A DNA stretch of 64,000 nt from Proteobacteria bacterium SG_bin9 (GCA_002083525.1 LWDM01000026.1:63939-127938); one strand, 5' to 3'. Positions 1 through 9,773 are shown, counted from the stretch's first letter. The notes: generated from the letters alone by a model not told the origin. Program-made: numbers and translations.

Positions 1-2
1 CG

Positions 3-683
3 GCGATGGAGCAAGGCGTGAAGCAGTTCGTGTTTTCGTCGACGGCCGCGGTCTACGGCCAGGTCGACAGCGAGCGGGTCGATGAGACCATGCCGACCGT
101 TCCGGTGTCGCCCTACGGCTGGTCGAAGCTGATGACCGAGGTGATGCTGCGCGATGCCGCCGCCGCGCACGCGCTCCGCTATGTGGTGCTGCGTTACTTC
201 AACGTCGCGGGCGCCGACCCGGCGAAGCGCACGGGCCAGTCGACGGCCGCCGCGACGCATCTGATCAAGGTCGCCGTGCAGGCCGCGCTCGGCGTCCGGC
301 CGCGGCTCGAGATTTTCGGCGACGATTATCCCACAGTGGATGGCACCTGCGTGCGCGATTACATTCATGTCGCCGACGTCTGCACGGCGCACGCGGATGC
401 ATTGGCGTATCTGCGCAATGGCGGCGCGTCGCTGCTTTTGAACTGCGGGTATGGACGCGGCTTCTCGGTGCGCGAGGTGATCGACACCGTGAAAGCTGTC
501 TCCGGCGTCGACTTTCCGGTGGTGCATTCGCCGCGGCGCGCGGGCGATCCTGCGCAGGTCGTTGCGGACTCGCGTCTCATTCGCGACCGGCTTGGCTGGC
601 AACCTGCATATGACGATCTGCGCACCATCGTCGGCCACGCGCTGGACTGGGAGCGCAAGCTGCTCGCCGCCAAGGTCGCTTAG
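3..683 (+). CDS. galE: UDP-glucose 4-epimerase (GalE-type SDR), 5' end missing
   Basis: C-terminal 226 residues of an extended short-chain dehydrogenase that interconverts UDP-glucose and UDP-galactose for envelope polysaccharide. Visible are the catalytic SSTAAVYG segment and the YGWSK Tyr-Lys pair, then the GalE-like stretch around RYFNVAGADP and the DGTCVRDYIHVADV segment typical of UDP-hexose epimerases. The N-terminal NAD-binding glycine motif lies before base 1, so the first in-frame ATG (6) is internal and not the real start. The membrane protein at 695 follows after 11 bases, which suggests one transcription unit devoted to surface sugars. The GalE assignment is from motifs; a related 4-epimerase with another substrate is possible. 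Confidence 0.85.
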   Translation, partial: AMEQGVKQFVFSSTAAVYGQVDSERVDETMPTVPVSPYGWSKLMTEVMLRDAAAAHALRYVVLRYFNVAGADPAKRTGQSTAAATHLIKVAVQAALGVRPRLEIFGDDYPTVDGTCVRDYIHVADVCTAHADALAYLRNGGASLLLNCGYGRGFSVREVIDTVKAVSGVDFPVVHSPRRAGDPAQVVADSRLIRDRLGWQPAYDDLRTIVGHALDWERKLLAAKVA

Positions 684-694
684 CAGGCTCAGTC

Positions 695-2551
695 ATGCAG
701 CGCGGACTGACAGACCGGATTGTACTTGCCGGCGTCGCTGTGATCGCGGCGACATTGGCCATCATGATGTTGCGCGACTATCAGGCGGCAGCCGATCTGC
801 TGTGGCGCGACATCTACCACGACCGCAACGGCCACTACGACTTCGGCCTGATCCTGTCGTTGGCGCTGCGTGAACTCAATCCAATCGATTTCCTGGCGCA
901 GGTCGAGCGATCCCGTGTGTGGGGGCCGTTCCACGGACTCGTCCTCAGCATCGTGCAGCTCGCCGGCGGGCCCGATTATCGCCTGGCGATTGTTCCGAGT
1001 CTGATCGGCTGGACGGTGACGGTCATATTTTCCGCGCTGATCGCGCGGCGCTTCTTCGACGACCCGGCTCAGCGCGCGTTCGCAGCCATTGTTGCCGCGA
1101 CACTTGTGATGGCAAGTCCGGCGTTTCGCTTGCTTGGCTCGGATGTGATGCTGGAGGGGCTTGGAGCCGCGCTCTCGGCTGCCGGACTCTGGGCATGGAT
1201 CGTCGCACGCGAGGATTTGCAGTCCACGCGCCGCTGGCGATGGCTCGCCATCGTCCTCACGCTGCTGTTCTTCCACAAAGGGAACTACTGGGGACTGCTG
1301 GTCGCCGCCTTGATCGCGGTCTGGCTGCTGGACGATGGCCGCAAGCTGTTGCTGTTGATCCGCGGTGCGTTCTCGCACGTGACGACGTCACGTGCGCTGG
1401 CGGCGCTGATCCGCGATCCGTTGCTGCTCGCGTTCGCGGTGGTCGCGCTGGCCGTGATCCTGATCACGCTGCGCGGACCCACCGTCATCGCCGTGTTCGG
1501 AAAGCCGGTTTCGGTGTATCCGCCGGGCAACCTCCTCACGGTTGCCTATGCGCTGCTGTTCGTCCGGCTGGCGATCGTGTGGCGGCGGCATCGTGCGGTG
1601 ATCGATCCTGTGCTCGGCGTTCCGGGCCGTCAGATTCTCTTCTGGCACATCGCGCCGGTCGCGATTTCGTTTTTGCTGCCGAAGCGGCTCTCGACCTTTC
1701 TGTGGTTCGTCGGTCCGTCGAACAGCGGCGCAGGCCCGAGCTACAGCCTGATCGATGGAATCGACCTTTACTGGGGCAGTTTCTCGGCCGGATTCAGCAG
1801 TGCGCCGTGGGTGGCGGTGCTGGCGCTCGTGCTGTTCGCCGTCGCTGTGCTGAGCCTGCGCCGTTTCCCGCGGCAGACGTGGGTCGTGTTCGTATTCGCG
1901 GGCATCTCGCTGTTGAGCGTGCTGATCCATCCGCAGCGGCAGGGCCGTTTCCTCGGCTCGTGGATTTTCGCGGTCTGGATCGGCGCGGGTGTCGGCGCGG
2001 GAATGCTGCTTGGCCTGCTGCTGCCGCTGCGCATGCAGATCTTGCGATGGGGTGCGGCAACGGCCGTAACCGCAGTGCTGGTTGTTGCGCTGGTCCGGCA
2101 ACCGCCCTCAGCCAAGGCATTCGATTACGCGATCCGCATGGTCACTGGCCCCTCAAATCTCGATCTCGTCCGGCCGGCGCTCCCCGATATTCGTTCGGCG
2201 CGCACGATTGGGATGGCTGCGACATTCGGCAGTTCGCCGCTGCTACACTGGATGGCGCAGGAGGATTGCAAATGCCGGAAGGAGTTTGCGGCCTTCGATC
2301 CCGGCGCAGTCACATCGCGCGGCGGCGTTCGTGACGCGGCGCTGGATTATTTCGCGCGATCCCGTGCCGAGCGGATCGTTGTGGTCGATGCACAGAGCGA
2401 CAAGCTCGCGCTGAATGTGCTCGGCTGGGACTACGACAAGCTTGCCGGCATTCTCGATGCCGCTCAGGTGCAGCAGCGCTACGTCAGGATTGCGGAATAC
2501 CCGGTGCCGTCCTACGGCGCGCGGGTATCGGTCTGGGCGCTCAAGCCCTGA
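695..2551 (+). CDS. Polytopic membrane protein, possible GT-C-type glycosyltransferase
   Basis: A 618-residue integral membrane protein with about ten or more hydrophobic helices spread over residues 10-470 and a soluble C-terminal domain of about 140 residues (from about 480). The first extracytoplasmic loop carries acidic residues (RDIYHDRNGHYD), the arrangement expected of GT-C (ArnT/PMT-like) glycosyltransferases that use lipid-linked sugars. No motif is specific enough to name a substrate. It starts 11 bases after the galE-like gene and is probably co-transcribed with it. Its last 40 bases overlap the 3' end of the convergent lytic transglycosylase gene. The membrane-protein call is firm; the glycosyltransferase role is inference. 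Confidence 0.6.
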   Translation: MQRGLTDRIVLAGVAVIAATLAIMMLRDYQAAADLLWRDIYHDRNGHYDFGLILSLALRELNPIDFLAQVERSRVWGPFHGLVLSIVQLAGGPDYRLAIVPSLIGWTVTVIFSALIARRFFDDPAQRAFAAIVAATLVMASPAFRLLGSDVMLEGLGAALSAAGLWAWIVAREDLQSTRRWRWLAIVLTLLFFHKGNYWGLLVAALIAVWLLDDGRKLLLLIRGAFSHVTTSRALAALIRDPLLLAFAVVALAVILITLRGPTVIAVFGKPVSVYPPGNLLTVAYALLFVRLAIVWRRHRAVIDPVLGVPGRQILFWHIAPVAISFLLPKRLSTFLWFVGPSNSGAGPSYSLIDGIDLYWGSFSAGFSSAPWVAVLALVLFAVAVLSLRRFPRQTWVVFVFAGISLLSVLIHPQRQGRFLGSWIFAVWIGAGVGAGMLLGLLLPLRMQILRWGAATAVTAVLVVALVRQPPSAKAFDYAIRMVTGPSNLDLVRPALPDIRSARTIGMAATFGSSPLLHWMAQEDCKCRKEFAAFDPGAVTSRGGVRDAALDYFARSRAERIVVVDAQSDKLALNVLGWDYDKLAGILDAAQVQQRYVRIAEYPVPSYGARVSVWALKP

Positions 2552-3519
2552 CGCCCGGCATTGCGCGCGACGTTGGGCTTGTTGCGCAACACGAGGCAGG
2601 CTTCGCCGCTGCGGCGGATTTTCGTGCACATCTCGTCGGCTGCGGGACGCGTGTCGGCGCCGATCCGCACCTGATAGAACGGCCGGGTGCCACGGCTTCG
2701 CAGCAACGTGCTCTGCAGATACGGATCGCGCTCGCCGATCACCTTGCTCAGCCGCCTCAGTAATCGGACGTAAGTGCCGAGCGCGCGGTCACGTGAGAAT
2801 CCTGCGGCCAGCTGCACCCCCCACGGCTGCGCCTCGGCGAGCTTGATGGTTTGCTCCAGCCGGTCGACGAACGGATTGGGCGCGCGCTTCAACAGTGCGA
2901 TCAGCTCTCGACAGTTCGAGGCGGGTGGCGTTGCTGAGGATGCGCCTGCGGCTTCCGACGTCAGCCAGTCCTCGATGAGACGGCCGGTGATCGCCGCGAC
3001 GTAATGGCGAGTCTCGGAGGGCATGCCGCCGGTACCGGCGATCCACTCCTGAACCCGGCGCGGGCCTGCGTTGTATGCGGCTGCCGCCAGTCCGAGGTTG
3101 CCGAACTGCGCGCGCAGGTCTTTCAGGAACTCGGCGGACTTCGGCAGCGCCTGTACCGGATCGAACGGATCGAGCAGACGGCGCTCGGCAGCTGTGCCCG
3201 GCATGAACTGCGCGATGCCCTGGGCGCGCTGGCCCGAGCGGGTGAGAGGGCCGATGGCGCCGGACTGGAAGCGGCTCTCCTGCCAGATCACGCGGGCGAA
3301 GAATTCGACCGGCAGATCGTTGGCTTTGGCCGCTGCTTCGACGAGCAGGCAGATCGCCTCGCGCGTCGCATCCATGGTGGGTGCGGGTGCCGGTGGTTGA
3401 GCGGCCGGGATTTCGGCCGGTTGCTGCGTGACGGGTTCGTCCGGCTCGTCGGAGCGCGCCTGATGGCCGCTCAGCAACAGCGCGGCGGCGAGCACGGCAA
3501 TGAGAGCAGAGCGGACCAT
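2512..3519 (-). CDS. Lytic transglycosylase (SLT domain) with C-terminal SPOR-like domain
   Basis: A 335-residue exported murein lytic transglycosylase that cleaves the MurNAc-GlcNAc bond to give 1,6-anhydro ends. In order: a signal peptide (MVRSALIAVLAAALLLSG), a Pro/Ala-rich linker, an SLT/lysozyme-like domain with the catalytic Glu in VIWQESRFQ, the GIAQFMPGTA segment and AYNAGP motif, and a C-terminal region resembling a SPOR fold (FYQVRIG, then a Cys pair), which would target denuded septal glycan. I chose the ATG at 3519 because the signal peptide begins there and AGAGAG precedes it; an ATG at 3549 would add ten residues. The gene is convergent with, and overlaps by 40 bases, the membrane-protein gene. 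Confidence 0.88.
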   Translation of the reverse strand: MVRSALIAVLAAALLLSGHQARSDEPDEPVTQQPAEIPAAQPPAPAPTMDATREAICLLVEAAAKANDLPVEFFARVIWQESRFQSGAIGPLTRSGQRAQGIAQFMPGTAAERRLLDPFDPVQALPKSAEFLKDLRAQFGNLGLAAAAYNAGPRRVQEWIAGTGGMPSETRHYVAAITGRLIEDWLTSEAAGASSATPPASNCRELIALLKRAPNPFVDRLEQTIKLAEAQPWGVQLAAGFSRDRALGTYVRLLRRLSKVIGERDPYLQSTLLRSRGTRPFYQVRIGADTRPAADEMCTKIRRSGEACLVLRNKPNVARNAGRQGLSAQTDTRAP

Positions 3520-3663
3520 GCGGCTCTCTATCGGCGAATTGGCACACAAACGTGACGTGGGTGAATGGATACCGGAGCAGCTCTTGAATTGGAATTGTTA
3601 TAGAAAATGCCGTGCCGCGGTCGTAAAACGGCGGGCCCGCTGCTGGAGTTCGACTGCGTTCAA

Positions 3664-4824
3664 ATGTCCCTCACTTTGATGATTGTTGCCGTCGTCGCGG
3701 TCACGGCCTGGGTCTACTTGGTCGCGTTCCATGGCGGCTTCTGGCTCGCATTCCGGTTTGAGGATCTGCCGCCGCCCGCGAGCGAAGGTCCGTGGCCGCG
3801 CATCGTCGCGGTCGTGCCGGCACGTGACGAGGCCGCGGGCATTGCGCGTTGCGTGACCTCGATCCTGCAGCAGCCTTATCCGGGATCGTTGTCGATGATC
3901 CTGATCGACGATCAGAGTTCGGACGGCACCGCCGATCTCGCCGCGCGCGCGGCGGCCGCCATCGGCGCATCGGATCGACTGACTGTGTTGCGCGGGCAAC
4001 CGCTGCCATCGGGATGGACCGGCAAACTGTGGGCGGTGAAGCAGGGGCTCGATCTTGCCGCGCAGTCCCATCCCGACTGCGTGCTGCTGACGGACGCCGA
4101 TATCGTCTACTCGGGCAATGCGGTGACGCAGCTTGCGACGCGCATGCGCAACGACAACCTGGTGATGGCATCGGTGATGGCGCAACTCCGCTGCGAGAGC
4201 TTCGCCGAGAAGTTTCTGATCCCGGCCTTCGTGTTCTTCTTCGGCATGCTTTATCCGTTCGCGTGGGTGAGGCGCAGCGATCGTGCGACGGCTGCGGCCG
4301 CGGGCGGCTGCATTCTCGCGCGGTTCGATGCGCTGAAACGCGCCGGAGGCATCGAGTCGATCCGCGGTGCATTGATCGACGACTGCGCGCTCGGGGCAAG
4401 GCTGAAGACCACGGGGCCGGTGTGGCTCGGCTTCACCCACGACGTGAAGAGCATCCGCGCCTCGGATGAGATCAGCGATGTCGGCCGCATGATTTCGCGT
4501 TCGGCCTATGCGCAGCTGCGCTATTCGCTGCTGCTGCTGCTCGGCATGGTGATCGCGATGACCGTGATTTTCCTGTCACCGATGGGGCTGATATTCGCCG
4601 CCGATCCGTTGACGCGGACGCTCGCGGCCGGTAGCTGGGTGCTGATGGCGCTCGCCTTTCAGCCCACATTGCGGTACTACGGCCAGTCGCCGCTCTGGGG
4701 CGTCGCCCTTCCACTTATCTCCTTGGCTTACATGGTTTTCACGCTGAATTCGGCTTACCAATATCTGCGCGGACGCGGCGGCATGTGGAAGGGCCGCGCG
4801 CAGGCGAACGTATCGGCATCGTGA
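3664..4824 (+). CDS. hpnB: Hopanoid-associated glycosyltransferase HpnB
   Basis: A 386-residue membrane-anchored GT-A family 2 glycosyltransferase, first gene of the hopanoid operon. It has an N-terminal TM helix (residues about 1-22), a GT2 nucleotide-sugar fold with VPARDEA, LIDDQSSDGT and the DADI acidic motif, and C-terminal TM helices (about 280-370). The family is named for its linkage to squalene-hopene cyclase genes; its exact role is unsettled in the literature I know. The start at 3664 (MSLTLM) fits the TM helix; an upstream in-frame ATG at 3607 adds 19 non-hydrophobic residues. The stop codon overlaps the hpnC start (TGATG at 4822), so translation is probably coupled. Confidence 0.9.
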   Translation: MSLTLMIVAVVAVTAWVYLVAFHGGFWLAFRFEDLPPPASEGPWPRIVAVVPARDEAAGIARCVTSILQQPYPGSLSMILIDDQSSDGTADLAARAAAAIGASDRLTVLRGQPLPSGWTGKLWAVKQGLDLAAQSHPDCVLLTDADIVYSGNAVTQLATRMRNDNLVMASVMAQLRCESFAEKFLIPAFVFFFGMLYPFAWVRRSDRATAAAAGGCILARFDALKRAGGIESIRGALIDDCALGARLKTTGPVWLGFTHDVKSIRASDEISDVGRMISRSAYAQLRYSLLLLLGMVIAMTVIFLSPMGLIFAADPLTRTLAAGSWVLMALAFQPTLRYYGQSPLWGVALPLISLAYMVFTLNSAYQYLRGRGGMWKGRAQANVSAS

Positions 4825-5702
4825 TGACGACGGCCGCCGCCGATCTGCGTTCAGGCAAGGGGCATCGGGACGAAAATTTCCCGGTCGGCTCGCAGCTGAT
4901 TCATCCGCGCCACCGCGCGCTGATCTTTGCATTCTACTATTTCGTCCGCACCGCCGACGACATCGCCGATCACGCGACGCTGACGCCGGACGAGAAGCTC
5001 GCGCATCTCGATCAGCTCGCGGCCGAACTCACCGGCACCGGCGGCGGGCAGCCCGAGGCGCTCAATCTGCGCCGCGCGCTGGCCGAGCGTGGGATGCCGC
5101 CGCGCCATGCACTCGATGTGCTGACCGCGTTCCGCATGGATGTGACCAAGCTGCGCTACGCCAACTGGGACGAGCTAATCCATTACTGCAATTACTCGGC
5201 GATGCCGGTCGGCCGTTTCATGCTCGACGTGCACGGCGAAAGCACGTCGACCTGGGTCGCGTCGGATGCGCTCTGCGCGGCGCTGCAGATCAACAACCAC
5301 CTGCAGGACTGCCGCGACGACTATCGCAACCTCAACCGCGTCTACATCCCGCAGGATGCGATGGCGGCAAAGGGCGTGACCGTCGAGATGCTGAACAACG
5401 ACAAGTCGCCGCCGGCACTGCTGTCGCTAATCCACGATCTGGCACACCGGACCGAAGCGCTGCTGCACGAGAGCGACGGATTCTCTCCGAGTATCCAGGA
5501 TACCCGGCTCGCGCTCGAGGTGTCGGTGATCCAGGCGTTTGCGCTGCGCATCGTGCGCATGCTGCAGACCCGCGATCCGCTGGCCGACCGCGTGCATCTG
5601 TCGAAGGTCGAACTGATCGGGCTGAGCATCGGCGCGATGATTTCGGGCCTGCTGCGCCGTGGCGGCGCGCGCGGCCGCGTCTCGAACCCGTCGCGGACGT
5701 AA
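4824..5702 (+). CDS. hpnC: Hydroxysqualene synthase HpnC
   Basis: A 292-residue all-alpha trans-isoprenyl diphosphate synthase-like protein. In the HpnCDE route, HpnC converts presqualene diphosphate to hydroxysqualene. The first aspartate-rich motif is in VRTADDIADH; the second is in LQDCRDDYRN, and both bind Mg-diphosphate. A Y/F-rich helix (FAFYYFVR) precedes the first motif as in squalene/phytoene synthases. The start ATG at 4824 overlaps the hpnB stop. It is paralogous to the next gene; the order hpnC-hpnD-hpnE fits the known three-enzyme squalene pathway that replaces a single squalene synthase in many bacteria. Confidence 0.93.
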   Translation: MTTAAADLRSGKGHRDENFPVGSQLIHPRHRALIFAFYYFVRTADDIADHATLTPDEKLAHLDQLAAELTGTGGGQPEALNLRRALAERGMPPRHALDVLTAFRMDVTKLRYANWDELIHYCNYSAMPVGRFMLDVHGESTSTWVASDALCAALQINNHLQDCRDDYRNLNRVYIPQDAMAAKGVTVEMLNNDKSPPALLSLIHDLAHRTEALLHESDGFSPSIQDTRLALEVSVIQAFALRIVRMLQTRDPLADRVHLSKVELIGLSIGAMISGLLRRGGARGRVSNPSRT

Positions 5703-5706
5703 CGCA

Positions 5707-6549
5707 ATGACCGCGATCCCGCATCACGCCGAGGAAGCGACGCCGCAGGGCTCTGCGTCGGGCAGCTCGTTCTACGCCGCGATGCGCATTCTGCCGCCGG
5801 CGCAGCGCGCCGCGATGTTTCTGATCTACCAGTTCTGCCGTCAGGTCGATGACATCGCCGACTCGACCGCGCCACGCGCCGATCGTCTCGCCGAACTCGC
5901 GCAATGGCGGAAAGATCTCGACGCACTCTACGCGGGTAATCCGCCGGCGAAGCTGCGCGGCTACATTGCGCCGATCAAACAGTTCGGTCTGCGCAAGGAG
6001 GATTTCCTCGCCATCGTCGACGGCATGGAAATGGACGTGCCGCAGGACATCCGCGCGCCGGACTGGACGACGCTCGATCTCTACTGCGATCGCGTCGCGA
6101 GTGCGGTGGGCCGTCTCTCGGTGCGCGTGTTCGGTTTGCCGGAAGATGACGGCATTGCACTCGCGCACAATCTCGGCCGCGCGCTGCAGCTCGCTAACAT
6201 CTTGCGCGACATCGACGAGGATGCGTCGATCGGCCGGCTCTATCTGCCACGCGAGGCGCTGCTCGCCGCCGGTATCACCTCGACCGATCCGCTCGCCGTT
6301 GCCGCCGATCCGAACGTTCCGAAGGCGTGCGCGCCGGTGCTCGAGAAGGCGCAGGCCTACTTCGTCGCCGCCGACGAGATCATGGCGCGGCATCCGCGCA
6401 AGATCGTGCGCGCACCGCGCATCATGTCGAAATACTACCACGCCATTCTCGATCTCGTCGTCGCGCGCGGGTTCGCCCTGCCGCGCAATCCCGTGAAGCT
6501 GAGCAAGGCCGCCAAGCTCGGTATTCTTCTCCGTTACGCGATCATCTGA
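5707..6549 (+). CDS. hpnD: Presqualene diphosphate synthase HpnD
   Basis: A 280-residue squalene/phytoene synthase-family enzyme that condenses two farnesyl diphosphates into presqualene diphosphate. The two Asp-rich motifs are QVDDIADS and ILRDIDEDA, with the GRALQLANIL helix preceding the second and RLYLPRE following it. The ATG at 5707 lies 4 bases after the hpnC stop and the MTAIPHH start matches the family length; an upstream in-frame ATG at 5659 falls inside hpnC and is rejected. The stop overlaps the hpnE start (TGATG at 6547). Confidence 0.93.
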   Translation: MTAIPHHAEEATPQGSASGSSFYAAMRILPPAQRAAMFLIYQFCRQVDDIADSTAPRADRLAELAQWRKDLDALYAGNPPAKLRGYIAPIKQFGLRKEDFLAIVDGMEMDVPQDIRAPDWTTLDLYCDRVASAVGRLSVRVFGLPEDDGIALAHNLGRALQLANILRDIDEDASIGRLYLPREALLAAGITSTDPLAVAADPNVPKACAPVLEKAQAYFVAADEIMARHPRKIVRAPRIMSKYYHAILDLVVARGFALPRNPVKLSKAAKLGILLRYAII

Positions 6550-7799
6550 TGCCCAAGACCGTTCACATCATCGGCGCCGGCGTGTCCGGCCTGTCCGCCG
6601 CGATCAAACTTGCCAACGCCGGTTATCGCATCGAAGTGCATGAAGCGACGACGACGGCCGGCGGACGCTGCCGCTCCTACTATGACGGTGCGACCGATCT
6701 CGTCATCGACAACGGCAATCACCTGCTGTTGTCGGGCAATCATCACGCGCTTGCGTACGCGCGCTCGATCGGCACCGAGGCTGGATTGGAAGGTCCGGCC
6801 GAAGCCGAGTTTCCGTTCATGGACATCAAGTCCGGCAAGAAATGGCTGCTCCAGCTCGGCAACGGTCGTCTGCCGACCTGGGTGCTCGATCCGAACCGCC
6901 GCGTGCCCGATACGACCCTGATGGATTATCTCAAGCTCGCACCGCTGGTGTGGTCGAAGGTGGACCGTCTCGTCGGCGACGCGATCCCGTGCGAGGGCAC
7001 GCTCTATCAGCGTCTCGTACAGCCGCTGCTGCTGGCCGCGCTCAATGTCGATCCGCCACTTGGCTCGGCGGGGCTCGCAGGCGCCATCGTGCGCGAGACG
7101 CTGTTGATGGGCGGGCAGGCCTGCCGTCCGCTGATCGCTTCGAAGGGGCTCAGCGCCGTGCTGGTGGAGCCCGCGATCGAGCAGCTCAAGGCGCGCGGCA
7201 TGGGCGTCCACTTCATGCACGAGCTGCGGGCCATCGAGCAGGCAGGGGGCGGGGCCTCCACACTCGATTTCGGCACCGACAAGATCGCGCTCGGCGAGGG
7301 GGATTCGGTCGTGCTGGCTGTTCCCGGTGTCCCGGCGGCCAAGCTGGTCCCCGGCCTGTCGGCCCCGACCAAGTTCCGGGCGATCGTGAACGCCCATTTC
7401 CGCTACGACCCGCCGCCGGGCCAGCCGCCGATTCTGGGGGTCGTCGGGGGGCTGGTTGAGTGGCTTTTCGCGTTCCCTCAGCGCCTCTCTGTGACCATCA
7501 GCGACGCGGATCGCCTGATCGACAAGCCCCGCCAGGAGCTTGCGCAGGCGATCTGGGACGATGTCTGCAAGGCGTCCGGAATTGGCACGCCGGAACTGCC
7601 CAAATGGCAGATTGTCCGGGAGCGGCGGGCCACCTTCGAGGCCACCCCGGAGCAGCATGCGCTACGGCCGGGGCCCCATACCGGCATGAAAAACCTGTTT
7701 CTTGCAGGCGATTGGACTGATACGGGGTTGCCAGCGACGATTGAGGGGTCGATCCGGTCCGGCCACCGCGCGGCGGACCTGGTCTTGGGGCAGGCATAA
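6549..7799 (+). CDS. hpnE: Hydroxysqualene dehydroxylase / FAD-dependent squalene-forming oxidoreductase HpnE
   Basis: A 416-residue flavoprotein of the phytoene-desaturase-like amine oxidase family. The N-terminal Rossmann motif is IIGAGVSGLSAAIKLA, followed by an acidic residue (EVHEA) for the FAD ribose. The C-terminal FAD-contact region is FLAGDWTDTGLPATIEGS. In the HpnCDE pathway it reduces hydroxysqualene to squalene. The start is the ATG at 6549, overlapping the hpnD stop; a longer in-frame opening to 6327 lies inside hpnD and is not used. The next gene, shc, begins 24 bases later, so the product squalene is delivered to the cyclase encoded beside it. Confidence 0.93.
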   Translation: MPKTVHIIGAGVSGLSAAIKLANAGYRIEVHEATTTAGGRCRSYYDGATDLVIDNGNHLLLSGNHHALAYARSIGTEAGLEGPAEAEFPFMDIKSGKKWLLQLGNGRLPTWVLDPNRRVPDTTLMDYLKLAPLVWSKVDRLVGDAIPCEGTLYQRLVQPLLLAALNVDPPLGSAGLAGAIVRETLLMGGQACRPLIASKGLSAVLVEPAIEQLKARGMGVHFMHELRAIEQAGGGASTLDFGTDKIALGEGDSVVLAVPGVPAAKLVPGLSAPTKFRAIVNAHFRYDPPPGQPPILGVVGGLVEWLFAFPQRLSVTISDADRLIDKPRQELAQAIWDDVCKASGIGTPELPKWQIVRERRATFEATPEQHALRPGPHTGMKNLFLAGDWTDTGLPATIEGSIRSGHRAADLVLGQA

Positions 7800-7823
7800 G
7801 CCGTCCGGATCGAACGAAAGAAC

Positions 7824-9773
7824 ATGACAGAGCAAACCGCCATTTCCGGCTCCGCGCTGGAAACGAGCATCGTTTCGGCGACCAATTCGCTGCTGAAGCA
7901 TCGGCAGGCGGACGGCCATTGGGTGTTCGAGCTCGAGGCCGACGCGACGATCCCGGCCGAGTATGTGCTGATGCGCCATTACTTCGCCGAGCCGGTCGAC
8001 GCCGAACTCGAGCGCAAGATCGCGGTGTATCTGCGCCGCATCCAGGGTGCGCATGGCGGCTGGCCGCTGTTCCAGGACGGCGACTTCGACATGAGCGCCA
8101 GCGTGAAGGCTTACTTCGCGCTGAAGATGATCGGCGACAGCGTCGACGCGCCGCACATGAAGCGCGCGCGCGAAGCGATCCTGTCGCGCGGCGGCGCCGA
8201 GCGCTCGAACGTGTTCACGCGCATCTTGCTGGCGCTGTTCGGCGTGCTGACGTGGAAGGCCGTGCCGGTGATGCCGGTGGAGATCATGCTGCTGCCGCGC
8301 TGGTTTCCGTTCCACATGATCAAGGTCTCGTACTGGGCGCGCACCGTGATGGTGCCGCTGTTCGTGATCATGATGCTGAAGCCGCGCGCGAAGAATCCTT
8401 TGGGCATCTCGATCCCCGAACTGTTCACGCAAGCTCCCGAGACGATCGGCATGGCGCCGAAGGCGCCGCATCAGAAGGCGAGCTGGTTCTATTTCTTCGC
8501 CGGCGTCGACAGCCTGCTGCGCATCGTCGAGCCGTATTTCCCGAAGGGCATGCGCAAGCGTGCCGTCGATCGCGCGGTCGCGTTCGTCACCGAGCGTCTC
8601 AACGGCATCGATGGTCTGGGCGCGATCTTCCCGGCGATGGTCAACAGCCTGATGATGTATCGCGAACTCGGCTATCCGGCGGATCATCCGTTGCCGGCGA
8701 TCGCGCGCCAATCGATCGACAAGCTGCTCGTGATCAAGGACGACGAAGCCTACTGCCAGCCGTGCGTATCGCCGGTGTGGGACACGGCGTTGACCTGCCA
8801 CGCGCTGCTGGAGGCCGGCGGCGAGGACGCGCTGGCGAAAACCAAGGCCGGCCTCGACTGGCTGAAACCGCTGCAGGTGCTCGACGTGAAGGGCGACTGG
8901 ATCGAGAAGCGGCCGAACGTGCGGCCCGGCGGCTGGGCGTTTCAATATAACAACGCGCACTATCCGGATCTCGACGACACAGCCGTGGTCGTGATGGCGA
9001 TGGATCGCCTCCAGCGCGACAGACAGACCAGCGAGTACGACCACGCGATCGCCCGCGGCCGCGAGTGGATCGAAGGGCTGCAGAGCAAGAACGGCGGTTG
9101 GGCCGCGTTCGATGCCGACAATCTCGAATACTACCTGAACAACATCCCGTTCTCGGACCACGGAGCGCTGCTCGACCCGCCGACCGAGGACGTCACGGCG
9201 CGCTGCATCTCCATGCTGGCGCAGCTCGGTGAGACCCAGGCCAACCCGGCGGTCGCGGCCGGCGTGACGTATCTGCGCGACACCCAGCTCGCCGACGGAT
9301 CCTGGTATGGCCGCTGGGGCATGAACTACATCTACGGAACCTGGTCGGTGATGTGCGCGCTCAACGCCGTCGGGGTTCCGCACGATGACCCGGTGATGCG
9401 CAAGGCCGTCGCCTGGCTGGTGTCGATCCAGAACGCGGACGGCGGCTGGGGTGAGGACGGCAGCAGCTACCGGCTGGACTATCGGGGCCTGGAAAAGGCG
9501 CCCAGCACCGCCTCGCAGACGGCATGGTCCTTGCTTGCATTAATGGCGGCGGGCGAGGTCGGACATCCGGCGGTGGCACGGGGCATCAGCTATCTGATGA
9601 AGACGCAGGGGGCGGATAGCCTGTGGGACGAGGCACGCTACACGGCGACCGGCTTCCCACGGGTTTTTTACCTGCGTTACCACGGCTACCCGAAGTTCTT
9701 CCCGGTTTGGGCATTGGCGCGGTACCGGAATCTCAATAATAGTAACTCCCGGACGGTAGGGGTCGGAATGTGA
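7824..9773 (+). CDS. shc: Squalene-hopene cyclase
   Basis: A 649-residue membrane-associated class II terpene cyclase that folds squalene into hopene/hopanol in one step. The acid motif DLDDTA is at residues 382-387, the DXDD(T/A) signature that protonates the terminal double bond. Repeated QW-type motifs are present (for example QGAHGGWPLF, QSKNGGWAAF, QNADGGWGED, QTAWSLLAL). The length matches the family. The stop codon overlaps the GTG start of hpnG by 4 bases. A 573-codon antisense opening (7662-9383) is a composition artefact. Confidence 0.97.
   Translation: MTEQTAISGSALETSIVSATNSLLKHRQADGHWVFELEADATIPAEYVLMRHYFAEPVDAELERKIAVYLRRIQGAHGGWPLFQDGDFDMSASVKAYFALKMIGDSVDAPHMKRAREAILSRGGAERSNVFTRILLALFGVLTWKAVPVMPVEIMLLPRWFPFHMIKVSYWARTVMVPLFVIMMLKPRAKNPLGISIPELFTQAPETIGMAPKAPHQKASWFYFFAGVDSLLRIVEPYFPKGMRKRAVDRAVAFVTERLNGIDGLGAIFPAMVNSLMMYRELGYPADHPLPAIARQSIDKLLVIKDDEAYCQPCVSPVWDTALTCHALLEAGGEDALAKTKAGLDWLKPLQVLDVKGDWIEKRPNVRPGGWAFQYNNAHYPDLDDTAVVVMAMDRLQRDRQTSEYDHAIARGREWIEGLQSKNGGWAAFDADNLEYYLNNIPFSDHGALLDPPTEDVTARCISMLAQLGETQANPAVAAGVTYLRDTQLADGSWYGRWGMNYIYGTWSVMCALNAVGVPHDDPVMRKAVAWLVSIQNADGGWGEDGSSYRLDYRGLEKAPSTASQTAWSLLALMAAGEVGHPAVARGISYLMKTQGADSLWDEARYTATGFPRVFYLRYHGYPKFFPVWALARYRNLNNSNSRTVGVGM

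Noticed and set aside
3584..3604. TTGAAT and TATAGA upstream of hpnB as a sigma-70 promoter
   Set aside because: The spacing is only about 9 bases, far from the required 17.
7662..9383. 573-codon open frame antisense to shc
   Set aside because: Arg/His/Asp-rich shadow of a GC-rich gene; shc itself has complete motifs on the other strand.
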